A stretch of 64,000 nt of DNA. Source: Prevotella sp. GTDB taxonomy: Bacteria > Bacteroidota > Bacteroidia > Bacteroidales > Bacteroidaceae. The stretch spans positions 36,168 to 100,167 of the forward strand of contig JAEEVA010000007.1 in NCBI GenBank assembly GCA_016286995.1. The letters run 5' to 3'. The notes beneath the pieces were generated by a model. It saw only the letters and a program-made list of their open reading frames with translations, did no database searches and was not told the DNA's origin. The translations under genes and the position numbers were made by a program. Positions 27,284 through 36,037 of the stretch are shown one piece after another; the stretch's first letter is position 1; each line of letters starts with the position of its first letter.

Positions 27284-27310
27284 TGTCGTTTAGTTATTGA
27301 ATTACTGGTG

Positions 27311-27318
27311 CAAAGGTA
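27311..27318 (-). promoter_or_regulatory. -7 box of amylase promoter
   Basis: TACCTTTG on the minus strand, 27 bases before the amylase ATG. The heptamer element at 27328-27362 lies just upstream. Confidence 0.55.
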
Positions 27319-27327
27319 AGAAAAAAA

Positions 27328-27362
27328 GTTCATAGTTCATAGTTCATAGTTCATAGTTACTG
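27328..27362 (-). repeat. Five-heptamer element upstream of amylase
   Basis: Four AGTTCAT units and one AGTTACT on the plus strand. On the minus strand, the direction of comF and the amylase, every full unit reads ATGAACT and so carries TGA. Confidence 0.9.
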
Positions 27363-27393
27363 TCATTGGCCTGTGCAAACGGTTGCACGAGCT

Positions 27394-28086
27394 CTATGCT
27401 TTAGTAAATCCGAACGTCAGTACGCTGATGCGGATGCCCTCCACATGTCGGATGGCTTCAGCACAAGCGATAAGCGTGGCACCTGTAGTGCAGATGTCAT
27501 CAATGAGCAGTATGTGGCGACCTCTCAGTTGACTGTCGTCACGCAATTCAAACATGTCGGCTACATTCTCCTGACGTTCATGGCGACTTAGCTGTGTCTG
27601 GCTCTTGACGAAGTGCTTACGGCTTACAGCCTTCGTTACGACGGGCAGACGGGTGATGTCGCTGATGCCTTGTGCCAGCATTTCGCTCTGGTTGTAGCCG
27701 CGTTGTCGCATACGCTTCCGACTTAGTGGCACAGGCAGCAGCACGTCGACGCCATCGAAGTAGTGGGCTATCTGCATCTCGTTGGCCATCAGCCGTCCCA
27801 TGTCCTCGCCAACATCCGGACGATCATTGTATTTCATGTCATAGACAATCTGCGCTATTTCCGCATGGGGCTCATAGAAGATGAGTGCCGCTGCCCGTTC
27901 AATGGGTGTCAGATGCCAGAAGAGTTGTGCCATCGGATTGTCGTTGGGTGTAAACTGGTAGGTCGTACGAGGCAGATGTAGCATGCAGATGCTACACAGA
28001 CTACGCTCAGTAGGAGCTAGCCGCCTTCCACACACGACGCATAGTCGGGGGGAGATGAAGTCGAGTATGCGGGTTATCCAGTTCAT
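27394..28086 (-). CDS. comF: ComF family phosphoribosyltransferase-like protein
   Basis: 230 residues. ComF proteins are linked to DNA uptake and recombination. The N-terminal zinc-finger-like cysteines CVVCGRRLAPTERSLCSIC (about 16-34) and the C-terminal PRPP-binding motif HILLIDDICTTGATLIAC (about 190-208) are both intact, as is VPLSRKRMRQRGYNQSE. Lies 19 bases downstream of recX on the same strand, with stop-containing repeats in the gap. Confidence 0.95.
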   Translation of the reverse strand: MNWITRILDFISPRLCVVCGRRLAPTERSLCSICMLHLPRTTYQFTPNDNPMAQLFWHLTPIERAAALIFYEPHAEIAQIVYDMKYNDRPDVGEDMGRLMANEMQIAHYFDGVDVLLPVPLSRKRMRQRGYNQSEMLAQGISDITRLPVVTKAVSRKHFVKSQTQLSRHERQENVADMFELRDDSQLRGRHILLIDDICTTGATLIACAEAIRHVEGIRISVLTFGFTKA

Positions 28087-28117
28087 TCTTCACTCCTTCG
28101 CTTTTTCACTCCTCACA
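28083..28117 (-). repeat. Degenerate five-heptamer element between recX and comF
   Basis: Units of TCACTCC or TTCGCTT type on the plus strand overlap the recX stop. On the minus strand they carry TGA. Phase holds only approximately. Confidence 0.45.
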
Positions 28118-28573
28118 ATCAATGTCCAGACATTGTCTGATGATGTCGAACGTAAAACCCCGTCCTACTGCAAAGCGCATCAGTTTCTGGTTCAGTTCAT
28201 AGTCACTATTGGCCTTGATGCTTTTCCGCTTTTGTTTCAGTAGCGGACGTAACACGGCAAGGTACTCTTCGTCGTCTACTTCGTCGAGCACACGTTGGCG
28301 GATGTCCTCGTCAATGTGTTTTTGCCATAGTGCTTGTTCCACCTTGCGACGGCCCCACTTGTTGTAGCGTACCTTGTCCTTCACGAAGGCACGGGCATAG
28401 CGCTCATCGTCGACGTAGCGCTCCTTCGTCAACCGCTGTATGATACGAGCCTGAGCCGACTCATCCACTTCCCATCGGCGCATTTTTTCTGTCATTTCCC
28501 ACTGGCAGTGTTCGGCCTGCGCACATAGTGAAGCCAGCGTCAGGAATGCTTCGTTTTCACTTTTCATGTTCAC
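28106..28573 (-). CDS. recX: RecX regulatory protein
   Basis: 155 residues, all-helical, with three RecX-type three-helix repeats (RLTKERYVDDERYARAFV is the core signature). RecX restrains RecA filament growth. The GTG at 28573 overlaps the prmC stop; an ATG two codons later (28567) is an equally good start. No recA gene is in the window. Confidence 0.93.
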   Translation of the reverse strand: MNMKSENEAFLTLASLCAQAEHCQWEMTEKMRRWEVDESAQARIIQRLTKERYVDDERYARAFVKDKVRYNKWGRRKVEQALWQKHIDEDIRQRVLDEVDDEEYLAVLRPLLKQKRKSIKANSDYELNQKLMRFAVGRGFTFDIIRQCLDIDCEE

Positions 28574-29472
28574 ATCTTAATTCCTTTAATCATTCTTTGT
28601 TTGCCGTATTGGTCGGCTTTTATTTCGATGCCGTGGTACGACATCGTACGTAGCAGACTGTAGAGGGTGTCGGCATAGAGTGGATTGAATTCAAAATAAA
28701 GGCTACCGCCAGGCTTCAGTGCTGTCTGGGCATAGGTGGCGATGGCACGATAGAACAGTAACGGGTCGTCGTCGGGCACGAACAGGGCCGTGTGTGGTTC
28801 GTATTCCAGTACATTGGCTTCCATCATCGCGCGTTCCTTATTACATATATAAGGTGGATTGCTGACGATGAGGTCAAAGGAATCACGGGGACAGGTTGTG
28901 TGATTCAGGCTTGCTGCCGAATCATGAACCTGTCCCCATGATTCTAAGATGTCAACCTGTTCGAAGGTGACATCAGCTCCCAGTGCCTTGGCGTTTCCCT
29001 TAGCGATGTTCAGGGCCTCTTTACTGATGTCCCAAGCGGTCAACTGGGCCTGTGGAATATCTAACGCAAGTGTACATGCAATACAGCCACTACCCGTGCC
29101 GATGTCGAGAATATGGACAGCGGACGACAGCAGACTATTTCGGACTGTCCGTGTTTGTCTGTGTAAGTCCGCTGCTATTATCCAGTGGCAGAGCTCTTCG
29201 GTTTCTGGACGGGGAATAAGGACACCAGGCTCTACATGGAAGGTACGGCCGCAAAAGGTGGTTTCTCCTAAAACATACTGCACTGGTTCCTGTTGCAGTA
29301 GCCGTTGGGTTATTGCTTCCAGTTCGTCTTCAGGTATGCCAGCTTCCTTGCCCAGCAAGAGGTCTGACAGCGAGAGTCCATAGCGTACCTCAAACACCAT
29401 GCGGGCTATGGCCTTCGCCTCGCCCTCGTCATAAACCGTTGTCAGTTGTCTGATCAGCTTTTGGTACGTCAT
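28570..29472 (-). CDS. prmC: Peptide chain release factor N5-glutamine methyltransferase
   Basis: 300 residues. PrmC methylates the GGQ glutamine of release factors using SAM. The SAM site ILDIGTGSGCIACTLA and the catalytic FDLIVSNPPYICNKE are intact. Two stretches look inserted relative to typical PrmC: one before ILDIGTG (about 108-118), and SWGQVHDSAASLNHTTCPRD (about 177-196), which is encoded by a palindromic repeat at 28881-28943. The 5' end overlaps the upstream lipoprotein gene by 44 bases. Confidence 0.95.
   Translation of the reverse strand: MTYQKLIRQLTTVYDEGEAKAIARMVFEVRYGLSLSDLLLGKEAGIPEDELEAITQRLLQQEPVQYVLGETTFCGRTFHVEPGVLIPRPETEELCHWIIAADLHRQTRTVRNSLLSSAVHILDIGTGSGCIACTLALDIPQAQLTAWDISKEALNIAKGNAKALGADVTFEQVDILESWGQVHDSAASLNHTTCPRDSFDLIVSNPPYICNKERAMMEANVLEYEPHTALFVPDDDPLLFYRAIATYAQTALKPGGSLYFEFNPLYADTLYSLLRTMSYHGIEIKADQYGKQRMIKGIKM
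28881..28943. repeat. 63-bp REP-like palindrome inside prmC
   Basis: Imperfect inverted arms 28881-28906 and 28919-28943 share the core GGGGACAGGTT/AACCTGTCCCC with a 12-base centre. Its length is a multiple of three and it stays in frame. It resembles mobile REP-type elements, but no transposase is visible in the window. Confidence 0.8.
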
Positions 29473-30286
29473 AACTCTTCCTCAACAGGTTACACTGTGT
29501 GATGTTAACGTGGTAGCCATTGACGAAGAGTCCATGCTCTTTGAGTTCAGTTGCATCATTGGCTGTCAGAACGATACGGTAGTGTGTCGATTGTTTTCCC
29601 ACTAATGCACAGCCCCACGAGTTCAGCTCAGTATCATTGCCTTCGAGCGTCTTGTCTGTACCGTTATAAATAGTCTTAAATTGCCAATAGGACAGTGTAA
29701 TGTCATCTTGATCCGTCTCATACACAAACTCCAGTTTGTCGCCTTCCAGAGCATCGTAGAATTTCTCTGGTTCAATGGTGACACCATTTTCCCAGTTGCC
29801 AAACTGACAGAGACCTTCCCAAATCGTCGTTGGAGTCCATGTGGCACCACCAGGAGTCAAATAGATTTTCTTTACATATATTGTTGTAGTATCAGCAGCT
29901 TGCAGGGCCACTTCACCAATATTCTTGACATTTTGCCCGTCGAAGTAGGCTGTCAACGATGTGATGCCTGGTTTGCCACCTACCGTCAGGCCATCAGATA
30001 CCCATATCTGGGTCAGCACCTTTGTTGGCTGTGCAAATTCGAAATGGATAGACTCATAGCCAGACCAGTCGACAGGCATGTTACGTTCTTTGAACGATGC
30101 AGCCAGTCCACCGTATGGCTGAGCTTTATAGACGATGACACCGTCGCTATTTCTCGAAATTGTTTCGTGGATATTCCATGTGAATTTAAATCTCGAGGTC
30201 AGTGTCAGACTGTCTTCCTCGTCAGCCCCCAGTCCGCAGCCGTACAGTAGGACCAATGTCGCAAATATGAGTAGTTTCTCTTTCAT
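29429..30286 (-). CDS. Lipoprotein of unknown function, possibly carbohydrate-binding
   Basis: 285 residues with lipobox LVLLYGC (Cys about 17). The mature part is beta-rich and aromatic (NMPVDWSGYESIHFEFAQ, WTPTTIWEGLCQFGNWENG), a pattern like beta-sandwich carbohydrate-binding modules of Prevotella glycan-degrading systems, but I recognise no specific family. It overlaps prmC by 44 bases. A TATATTTG box on the minus strand (30323-30330) lies upstream. Confidence 0.65.
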   Translation of the reverse strand: MKEKLLIFATLVLLYGCGLGADEEDSLTLTSRFKFTWNIHETISRNSDGVIVYKAQPYGGLAASFKERNMPVDWSGYESIHFEFAQPTKVLTQIWVSDGLTVGGKPGITSLTAYFDGQNVKNIGEVALQAADTTTIYVKKIYLTPGGATWTPTTIWEGLCQFGNWENGVTIEPEKFYDALEGDKLEFVYETDQDDITLSYWQFKTIYNGTDKTLEGNDTELNSWGCALVGKQSTHYRIVLTANDATELKEHGLFVNGYHVNITQCNLLRKSYDVPKADQTTDNGL

Positions 30287-30322
30287 TGTTTTTTGTTTTG
30301 GGTTTTATTCGTAATTTGCCTG

Positions 30323-30330
30323 CAAATATA
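30323..30330 (-). promoter_or_regulatory. -7 box of lipoprotein-prmC-recX unit
   Basis: TATATTTG on the minus strand, 36 bases before the lipoprotein start. It is divergent to the ribD promoter. Confidence 0.55.
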
Positions 30331-30361
30331 CAAAAAAATCTTCATTTGATGATAGTGGAAG

Positions 30362-30396
30362 CAAATTTTTCTCTTTTCACGATTCACTTTTCACTT
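30362..30396 (+). repeat. Five-heptamer element (CAAATTN head class) in ribD upstream region
   Basis: CAAATTT followed by TTCTCTT, TTCACGA, TTCACTT, TTCACTT. It shares the flank GGAAGCAAATT with the elements at 39095 and 57692. Confidence 0.85.
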
Positions 30397-30403
30397 TTAT
30401 TCG

Positions 30404-30411
30404 TACCTTTG
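30404..30411 (+). promoter_or_regulatory. -7 box of ribD promoter
   Basis: TACCTTTG ends 4 bases before the ribD ATG, so the transcript is predicted to start at or next to the start codon. Confidence 0.65.
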
Positions 30412-30415
30412 CAAC

Positions 30416-31393
30416 ATGATGAACGACGAATTATATATGCGACGCTGCTTGCAGCTGGCTGCCAATGGCATTTTAGGAGCACGGCCAAACCCTATGGTAG
30501 GTGCCGTGATAGTAGTCACTGCTCCAGATGGAGAAAAAAGGATTATCGGTGAAGGTTATCACGTTCGTTGTGGTGAAGGTCATGCTGAGGTCAATGCCTT
30601 TGCCAGCATATGCCCTGAGGACGAGGCACTGTTGAAGGATGCAACCATCTATGTCTCTTTAGAGCCTTGTTCACATTATGGTAAGACACCGCCCTGTGCC
30701 GACCTCATTATCCGCAAAGGTGTGCGTCGAGTGGTGGTGGGTTGCATCGATCCCTTTGCTGAAGTGCAGGGGCGTGGGATTCAGAAGTTGCGTGATGCAG
30801 GCATAGACGTCACTGTAGGGGTGTTGGAGGAGGAATGCCGTTGGTTGAACCGTCGCTTCTTTACCTATCATTCAAAACATCGTCCTTATATCATCTTGAA
30901 ATGGGCGCAAACAGCCAATGGTTTCATTGACGACCATGGTCATGCTTTGCAAATCAGCAACGAGCAAACCCAGATGCTGAACCATCAGCTACGTGCCGAG
31001 GAGGATGCTATCCTCGTGGGGCATACTACTGATGTCCGCGAACATCCGCAACTAACGGTACGCCACTGGTATGGTCCCCAACCCAAGCGAGTGGTGCTCA
31101 CCCACCAGCGTCCGCTACCTCGACTCCTTGACGACCTCTACCAACATCAGGTGCAGTCGCTTATTGTCGAGGGTGGCCGCCAAACGCTTGAAAGCTTCAT
31201 CGATGCTGGTCTATGGGACGAGATACGCGTTGAGACTGCTCCCATTACCGTTGCAAAAGGAACCCCTGCCCCCCACCTGCCTTCTCAGGCCTATATATAT
31301 AATAAGGTGGAGTGCAGGGGTAATACCTTAGCCTATTTTATACCAGCTTCGAGAGGTCAGGCTCCTCAATATAGTGCAGTTTGTTGTCGATGA
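30416..31393 (+). CDS. ribD: Bifunctional riboflavin deaminase-reductase
   Basis: 325 residues. RibD deaminates and then reduces a pyrimidine intermediate of riboflavin synthesis. The deaminase zinc motif is HAEVNAF with EPCSHYGKTPPCADLI (about 60-100). The reductase domain shows ILKWAQTANGFIDD and QSLIVEGGRQTLESFIDAGL. The last about 18 residues (ASRGQAPQYSAVCCR) look unlike a normal RibD end and are encoded on the strand opposite the end of the ACT gene, with a 56-bp convergent overlap. A lost stop codon is the likely explanation. Confidence 0.95.
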   Translation: MMNDELYMRRCLQLAANGILGARPNPMVGAVIVVTAPDGEKRIIGEGYHVRCGEGHAEVNAFASICPEDEALLKDATIYVSLEPCSHYGKTPPCADLIIRKGVRRVVVGCIDPFAEVQGRGIQKLRDAGIDVTVGVLEEECRWLNRRFFTYHSKHRPYIILKWAQTANGFIDDHGHALQISNEQTQMLNHQLRAEEDAILVGHTTDVREHPQLTVRHWYGPQPKRVVLTHQRPLPRLLDDLYQHQVQSLIVEGGRQTLESFIDAGLWDEIRVETAPITVAKGTPAPHLPSQAYIYNKVECRGNTLAYFIPASRGQAPQYSAVCCR

Positions 31394-31766
31394 TGACTTT
31401 TTCGGCCTCTTCGGCATTCTCTGTACGGAACACCATGATGCCCTTACCGCGAAGCAGGAAGGTGTACATGTAAGCAATAGAGATGCCTGCCTGTGAGAAG
31501 GTTTCGACGGCATCTGCAGCACGGCCAGGCTCGTCGTCGAGCTCAAGGGCAAAGACATTACTGAGAGCAACGGCGACACCGCCGTTCTTCAGTTCCTCAT
31601 AGGCACGAAGGGGTTCGCTACAGATGAGGCGATAAATTCCGTACTCTGCCGTGTCGGCAATGGTGGAGGCTACAATCTGGATATTGGCCTGCTTGAGAAT
31701 CTTCAGTACCTTGATGAGCGTACCTGAACGGTTCTCGATGAAAATGGATAACTGATGAATAGTCAT
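31338..31766 (-). CDS. Tandem ACT-domain amino-acid-binding protein
   Basis: 142 residues made of two ACT domains (HQLSIFIENRSGTLIKVLKI at the start; a second begins near GRAADAVETFSQAGISIAY). ACT domains bind amino acids and act as sensors. This stand-alone form is commonly found with iorAB and phenylacetate-CoA ligase genes in Bacteroidota. It is the last gene of the operon here, 38 bases after a ligase. It probably senses an aromatic or branched-chain amino acid; that is inference. Confidence 0.85.
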   Translation of the reverse strand: MTIHQLSIFIENRSGTLIKVLKILKQANIQIVASTIADTAEYGIYRLICSEPLRAYEELKNGGVAVALSNVFALELDDEPGRAADAVETFSQAGISIAYMYTFLLRGKGIMVFRTENAEEAEKVIIDNKLHYIEEPDLSKLV

Positions 31767-31774
31767 AGTATTTA

Positions 31775-31804
31775 ATTATTTAATTTTTCAATTTTTCAAT
31801 TTTG
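31775..31804 (-). repeat. A/T-rich repeats after paaK copy 1
   Basis: TTTTTCAA-type repeats (about 8-bp period) begin at the paaK stop. On the minus strand they carry TGA and TAA repeatedly. Period differs from the 7-bp family, so this is only a possible relative. Confidence 0.4.
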
Positions 31805-33115
31805 TTACTGGTAAACCTTTCTCTTGTCGACAACGCGGACGGCCTTGCCTTCGCTGACAGGCAGGCTACCCTTGGATACGAGACGAACACGGGGCTTCAG
31901 CAGAATCTCATCGCCTAACTGGTGGCGGATCTCGCCTGCCAGGGTTTGCAACTTGCTGTAGTCGTCGGTACCCTCGTTGACCTCGACCTCGACGGTCATC
32001 TGGTCGTTGTTGTCTTCGGTAGTCAGTGTGATGAGGTAGTTGGTACCTACCTCGGGGAACTTCATGAGAATCTTCTCAATCTGGATGGGGAAGATATTTA
32101 CGCCGCGTAGCACGATCATGTCATCGCTGCGGCCACGCATACGGTCGAGGCGGATGTGGTTACGGCCACAGGGACATGAACGTCCCAGCACGCGTGTCAA
32201 GTCACGGGTGCGGTAGCGTAGCAGCGGCATAGCCTCACGGCACAGCGTGGTGAGTACCAGTTCGCCAATCTCGCCGTCGGGTACGGGTTCTAATGTCTCG
32301 GGATCGACAATCTCGACGATGTAGTAGTCCTCCCAGAAGTGCAGACCGTTCTGCTCTGGACACTCAAAGCCGACGCCGGGACCGCACATCTCCGACATGC
32401 CAAAGGAGTTGTAGGCTTTGACGCCCATCATCTCCTCGATGCGCTTGCGCTGTTCCTCGCTGTGAGGCTCGGCACCAATGGCGAGCACCTTTAACTTAGT
32501 GTCGCGACGAGGGTCGACGCCCTCCTGCTGCATCACTTCGTAAAGACGTGTTACGTAAGAGGGAATGGCGTGGATGGCCGTCGTGCCAAAGTCCTTGATG
32601 AACTTAATCTGACGCAAGGAGTTACCGGCGGCGGCAGGCACGGTGAGCATGCCTAACTTCTCGGCACCGTATTGGAATCCCAGACCGCCAGTGAACATGC
32701 CATAGCCGCTGGAGTTCTGGAAGACGTCGTCAGGACGCAGACCTACCATCCATAGGTTGCGAGCCACCTGGTTGGCCCACTCGTCAAGATCCTTCTTGGT
32801 ATGCAGGATGACAGTGGGATTACCCGTGGTACCGCTGCTGGAGTGCAGACGTACGCAGTCCTTCAGAGGTACGCACGACATACCGAAGGGATAGGTCTCG
32901 CGCAGATCCTGCTTGGTAGTGAAGGGTAGTTTACGAACGTCGGCCAGCGTCTTGATGTCGTCAGGCGTGATGCCGGCCTCCTTGAATTTTTTCTGATAGA
33001 ACTCGTTGTTCATGCAGTGACGAACAGTTTTCTGCAGGCGCTCCAACTGGAGAGCCCCAATCTGTTCGCGACTCATGGTCTCGAATTCGGGATTAAAGAA
33101 TTTAGATTGTTCCAT
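31805..33115 (-). CDS. paaK: Phenylacetate-CoA ligase, copy 1
   Basis: 436 residues, ANL-superfamily adenylate-forming ligase. It activates an arylacetate to its CoA thioester with ATP. P-loop-like motif LHSSSGTTGNPTVI (about 92-105), AYNSFGMSEMCGPGVGFEC, and the hinge region RYRTRDLTRVLGRSCPCGR with the PaaK cysteines. Followed 9 bases upstream by a homologous gene. Having two copies suggests different arylacetates (phenyl-, indolyl- or hydroxyphenyl-) or a split between directions. Confidence 0.93.
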   Translation of the reverse strand: MEQSKFFNPEFETMSREQIGALQLERLQKTVRHCMNNEFYQKKFKEAGITPDDIKTLADVRKLPFTTKQDLRETYPFGMSCVPLKDCVRLHSSSGTTGNPTVILHTKKDLDEWANQVARNLWMVGLRPDDVFQNSSGYGMFTGGLGFQYGAEKLGMLTVPAAAGNSLRQIKFIKDFGTTAIHAIPSYVTRLYEVMQQEGVDPRRDTKLKVLAIGAEPHSEEQRKRIEEMMGVKAYNSFGMSEMCGPGVGFECPEQNGLHFWEDYYIVEIVDPETLEPVPDGEIGELVLTTLCREAMPLLRYRTRDLTRVLGRSCPCGRNHIRLDRMRGRSDDMIVLRGVNIFPIQIEKILMKFPEVGTNYLITLTTEDNNDQMTVEVEVNEGTDDYSKLQTLAGEIRHQLGDEILLKPRVRLVSKGSLPVSEGKAVRVVDKRKVYQ

Positions 33116-33124
33116 AGTTGTATA

Positions 33125-34432
33125 TTACAGTTTGCGATTGTCTATAACATGGGCGCTCTTACCCTGACTGCGCTCGATGGTGCCAGGAGCTTTCAGCTGT
33201 ACCTTGGCTGAGATGCTGAGCACACTCTTGAGCTTCGAAGCGAGTTTCTTCTCTAAGGCGTCGATGGCAGCTGGTGTATCGAAGGTGCCGGTGAAGTACT
33301 CCTGACGGATTTCCACTTGTACCAGCAGCGTGTCGAGGTTCTTGACACGGTCGACGACGAGCATGTAGCGTGGAGCGAACTCAGGCATTGAGAGTACGAC
33401 GCTCTCGACCTGTGACGGGAAGACGTTGATGCCTCGGATGATGAGCATGTCATCGCTACGCCCCTCGATACGTCCCATGCGGATGTTGGTGCGGCCGCAG
33501 TCACAAGGTCCGTCGATGAGATGACACAGGTCACGGGTACGGTAGCGCAGTACGGGCATGCCTTCCTTGGTCAGCGTGGTGAACACCAGTTCGCCCGTCT
33601 GGCCGTTGGGCAACGGCTCCAGTGTCGTGGGATTGATAATCTCGGGGTAGAAGTGGTCTTCGTTGATGTGCGATCCATTTTGCATCTGGCATTCATAGCT
33701 GACTGAGGGACCCATCACCTCGGAAAGTCCGTAGATGTTGTAGCCCTTCAGACCTAAGCGCTCTTGAATCTCCTGACGCATCTTCTCTGTCCAGGGTTCA
33801 GCACCGAAGGCACCGATACGCAGCTTGATTTGTTCTTTCGTGATGCCCAGCTTCTCCATGGTCTCTGCTAAGTAGAGGGCGTACGACGGAGTACAGGCAA
33901 TACCCGTGATGCCGAGGTCGCGAATCAGCTTCAGGTGCTTCTCCGTGTTACCCGTTCCAGCGGGAATGACGGCAGCGCCAAGGTGCTCCACACCGTAGTG
34001 GGCACCCAAACCACCGGTAAAGAGGCCGTAGCCGTAGGCTACAGAAAAGATGTCGTCGCGGGTGACGCCAAACGATGTCAGGCAACGGGCCATACACTCG
34101 CTCCATACACCAATGTCTTTACGGGTATAGCCCACAATGGTGGGTTTTCCCGTCGTGCCGCTGGAGGCGTGGATACGGATTATCTCACTTGGCGGGGCAG
34201 CCTGCAAACCGAACGGATAGTTGTCGCGCAGGTCCTGCTTGGTGGTGAATGGGAGCTTGTGGATGTCCTCGATGGTCTGTATGTCATCGGGTCGGATATC
34301 CAGCTCTTGCATCTTATGGCGGTAGAATGGCACATGGTGATAGACGTACTCCACTATCTTGTGCAGGCGTTTGCCTTGCAGCGCGCTCATCTCGTCGCGG
34401 CTCATGCATTCTTTATTGGGATTCCAAATCAT
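33125..34432 (-). CDS. paaK: Phenylacetate-CoA ligase, copy 2
   Basis: 435 residues, homologous to the next gene. Motifs IHASSGTTGKPTIVGYT (about 89-105), GYNIYGLSEVMGPSVSYEC and RYRTRDLCHLIDGPCDCGR. The C-terminal domain with the catalytic-type Lys near TIERSQGKSAHVIDN is intact. It sits 44 bases after the symporter gene. Confidence 0.93.
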   Translation of the reverse strand: MIWNPNKECMSRDEMSALQGKRLHKIVEYVYHHVPFYRHKMQELDIRPDDIQTIEDIHKLPFTTKQDLRDNYPFGLQAAPPSEIIRIHASSGTTGKPTIVGYTRKDIGVWSECMARCLTSFGVTRDDIFSVAYGYGLFTGGLGAHYGVEHLGAAVIPAGTGNTEKHLKLIRDLGITGIACTPSYALYLAETMEKLGITKEQIKLRIGAFGAEPWTEKMRQEIQERLGLKGYNIYGLSEVMGPSVSYECQMQNGSHINEDHFYPEIINPTTLEPLPNGQTGELVFTTLTKEGMPVLRYRTRDLCHLIDGPCDCGRTNIRMGRIEGRSDDMLIIRGINVFPSQVESVVLSMPEFAPRYMLVVDRVKNLDTLLVQVEIRQEYFTGTFDTPAAIDALEKKLASKLKSVLSISAKVQLKAPGTIERSQGKSAHVIDNRKL

Positions 34433-34476
34433 GGTTGTTGTCTTTTTTGTTATGATGTAATAACGTGATTACGTTG

Positions 34477-36000
34477 TTATTTATAGCATTGGAAGATATT
34501 GTTGACTCTATCGCGGTTCATCTTCGGCGAGAGCAGGCTGACAATCCAGACGACAGGGAATCCTCCGACCATCGCGATGGCACCGCAGTTGATGGGGTTG
34601 ATAGGGTTGCCAAGCAGCATGTTGACAACGGTGAGGCCTACACCCCATATGAAACATGCCCAAACGCTGGCTGTAGTGACACCGCGCCAATAGAGTCCCA
34701 GCATGAACGGAGCCAGAAAGGCACCGGCCAAGGCACCCCATGAGATACCCATGAGCTGGGCGATGAATGTGGGTGGATTGAGGGCTATCATCAGGGATAT
34801 GACGATGAAGAACACGATGAGTACACGCATGATGACCACTTTACGACGTTCCACTTTCTCGGAAACCACGTCGTCGATGGTTCCTTCCTCTACCTCACCG
34901 GGTAGCGACTTCTTGTCGCGATAGATAAGGTCGAGGGTCATTGTTGAACTGGACGTCAGTACCAGCGAGGCCAGTGTCGACATCGAAGCACTTAATACGA
35001 GTAGCACCACGAGGGCGATGAGTACGTCAGGCAATGTGACAAGCATGGCCGGCACGATGCTGTCGAAGGCTATCTTGCCTGTTGCTTCATTAATCACAGG
35101 GTCGTACAGACGTCCAAAACCGCCAAGGAAGTAGCAGCCTCCTGCCACGATGAATGCGAAGATGGTCGAGATGACGGTGCCGCGCTTGATGGCACTCTCG
35201 TCGGTGATAGAATAGAACTTACCCACCATCTGGGGTAGACCCATAGTACCTAACGATGTCAGGATGACCACGCCGAGCAGTCCCCACGGGTCTGGTCCGA
35301 ACCACGATGCAAAGCCGCCGTTCACGGCAGAGTCAGCATCGGAAGGCAGTGCAGCCAACTTGTCGACGGCTGCCGTCAGTCCGCCCTGTGCGTTCAATAC
35401 GGCAGCAATGACGGCAACGATACCGAATAGCATGATGATGCCTTGTATGAAGTCGTTCATAGCCGTTGCCTTGTAACCGCCAAGTATGACGTATACGGCT
35501 GTGAGGATGGACATGATGACTACGCAGTATTCATAGGGAATGTTAAAGCCCATCTCGAAGAGTCGTGAGATGCCGCTATAAACACCTGCCGTATAAGGGA
35601 TGAGGAATACGAAGGCAATGATAGATGCCACCACGCGCAGTCCCTGGCTGTCGAAGCGTGTGCCGAAGAAATCGGGCATGGTGCGCGACTCGATATGCTG
35701 TGTCATCAGTTTGGTGCGACGACCAAGGATGAGCCAGGCCAGAAGAGAACCGATGACGGCGTTGCCGATACCTATCCATGCTGAGGACAGACCGTATTTC
35801 CATCCGAACTGTCCGGCATAGCCCACAAAGACCACGGCAGAGAAATAACTGGTACCGAAAGCGAAAGCTGTGAGCCAAGGTCCCACGGCACGTCCGCCGA
35901 GTACGAAACCATCGACGCTGCTGGCCTGTTTACGGCTGTAGAGTCCTACGCCCAGCATGACGACGAAGAAAATAATGGTTAAAAGAACTTTGATGATCAT
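34477..36000 (-). CDS. Sodium:solute symporter (SSS family)
   Basis: 507 residues, about 13 membrane helices, inner membrane. Family motifs include GLSSAWIGIGNAVIGSLLAW near the N-terminus and the SSS core VILTSLGTMGLPQMVGKFYS. Related SSS carriers import phenylacetate, acetate, proline or pantothenate. Its place between the porin and the phenylacetate-CoA ligases makes an arylacetate the best guess. Confidence 0.88.
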   Translation of the reverse strand: MIIKVLLTIIFFVVMLGVGLYSRKQASSVDGFVLGGRAVGPWLTAFAFGTSYFSAVVFVGYAGQFGWKYGLSSAWIGIGNAVIGSLLAWLILGRRTKLMTQHIESRTMPDFFGTRFDSQGLRVVASIIAFVFLIPYTAGVYSGISRLFEMGFNIPYEYCVVIMSILTAVYVILGGYKATAMNDFIQGIIMLFGIVAVIAAVLNAQGGLTAAVDKLAALPSDADSAVNGGFASWFGPDPWGLLGVVILTSLGTMGLPQMVGKFYSITDESAIKRGTVISTIFAFIVAGGCYFLGGFGRLYDPVINEATGKIAFDSIVPAMLVTLPDVLIALVVLLVLSASMSTLASLVLTSSSTMTLDLIYRDKKSLPGEVEEGTIDDVVSEKVERRKVVIMRVLIVFFIVISLMIALNPPTFIAQLMGISWGALAGAFLAPFMLGLYWRGVTTASVWACFIWGVGLTVVNMLLGNPINPINCGAIAMVGGFPVVWIVSLLSPKMNRDRVNNIFQCYK

Positions 36001-36037
36001 ATTGTCGTTATCTCATTATTACGTTATTTCAAAATGG

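Noticed and set aside
27365..27390. GTGCAAACGGTTGCAC palindrome as an operator
   Set aside because: A similar word occurs near 14163, but there is no regulator or consistent position relative to promoters to support it.
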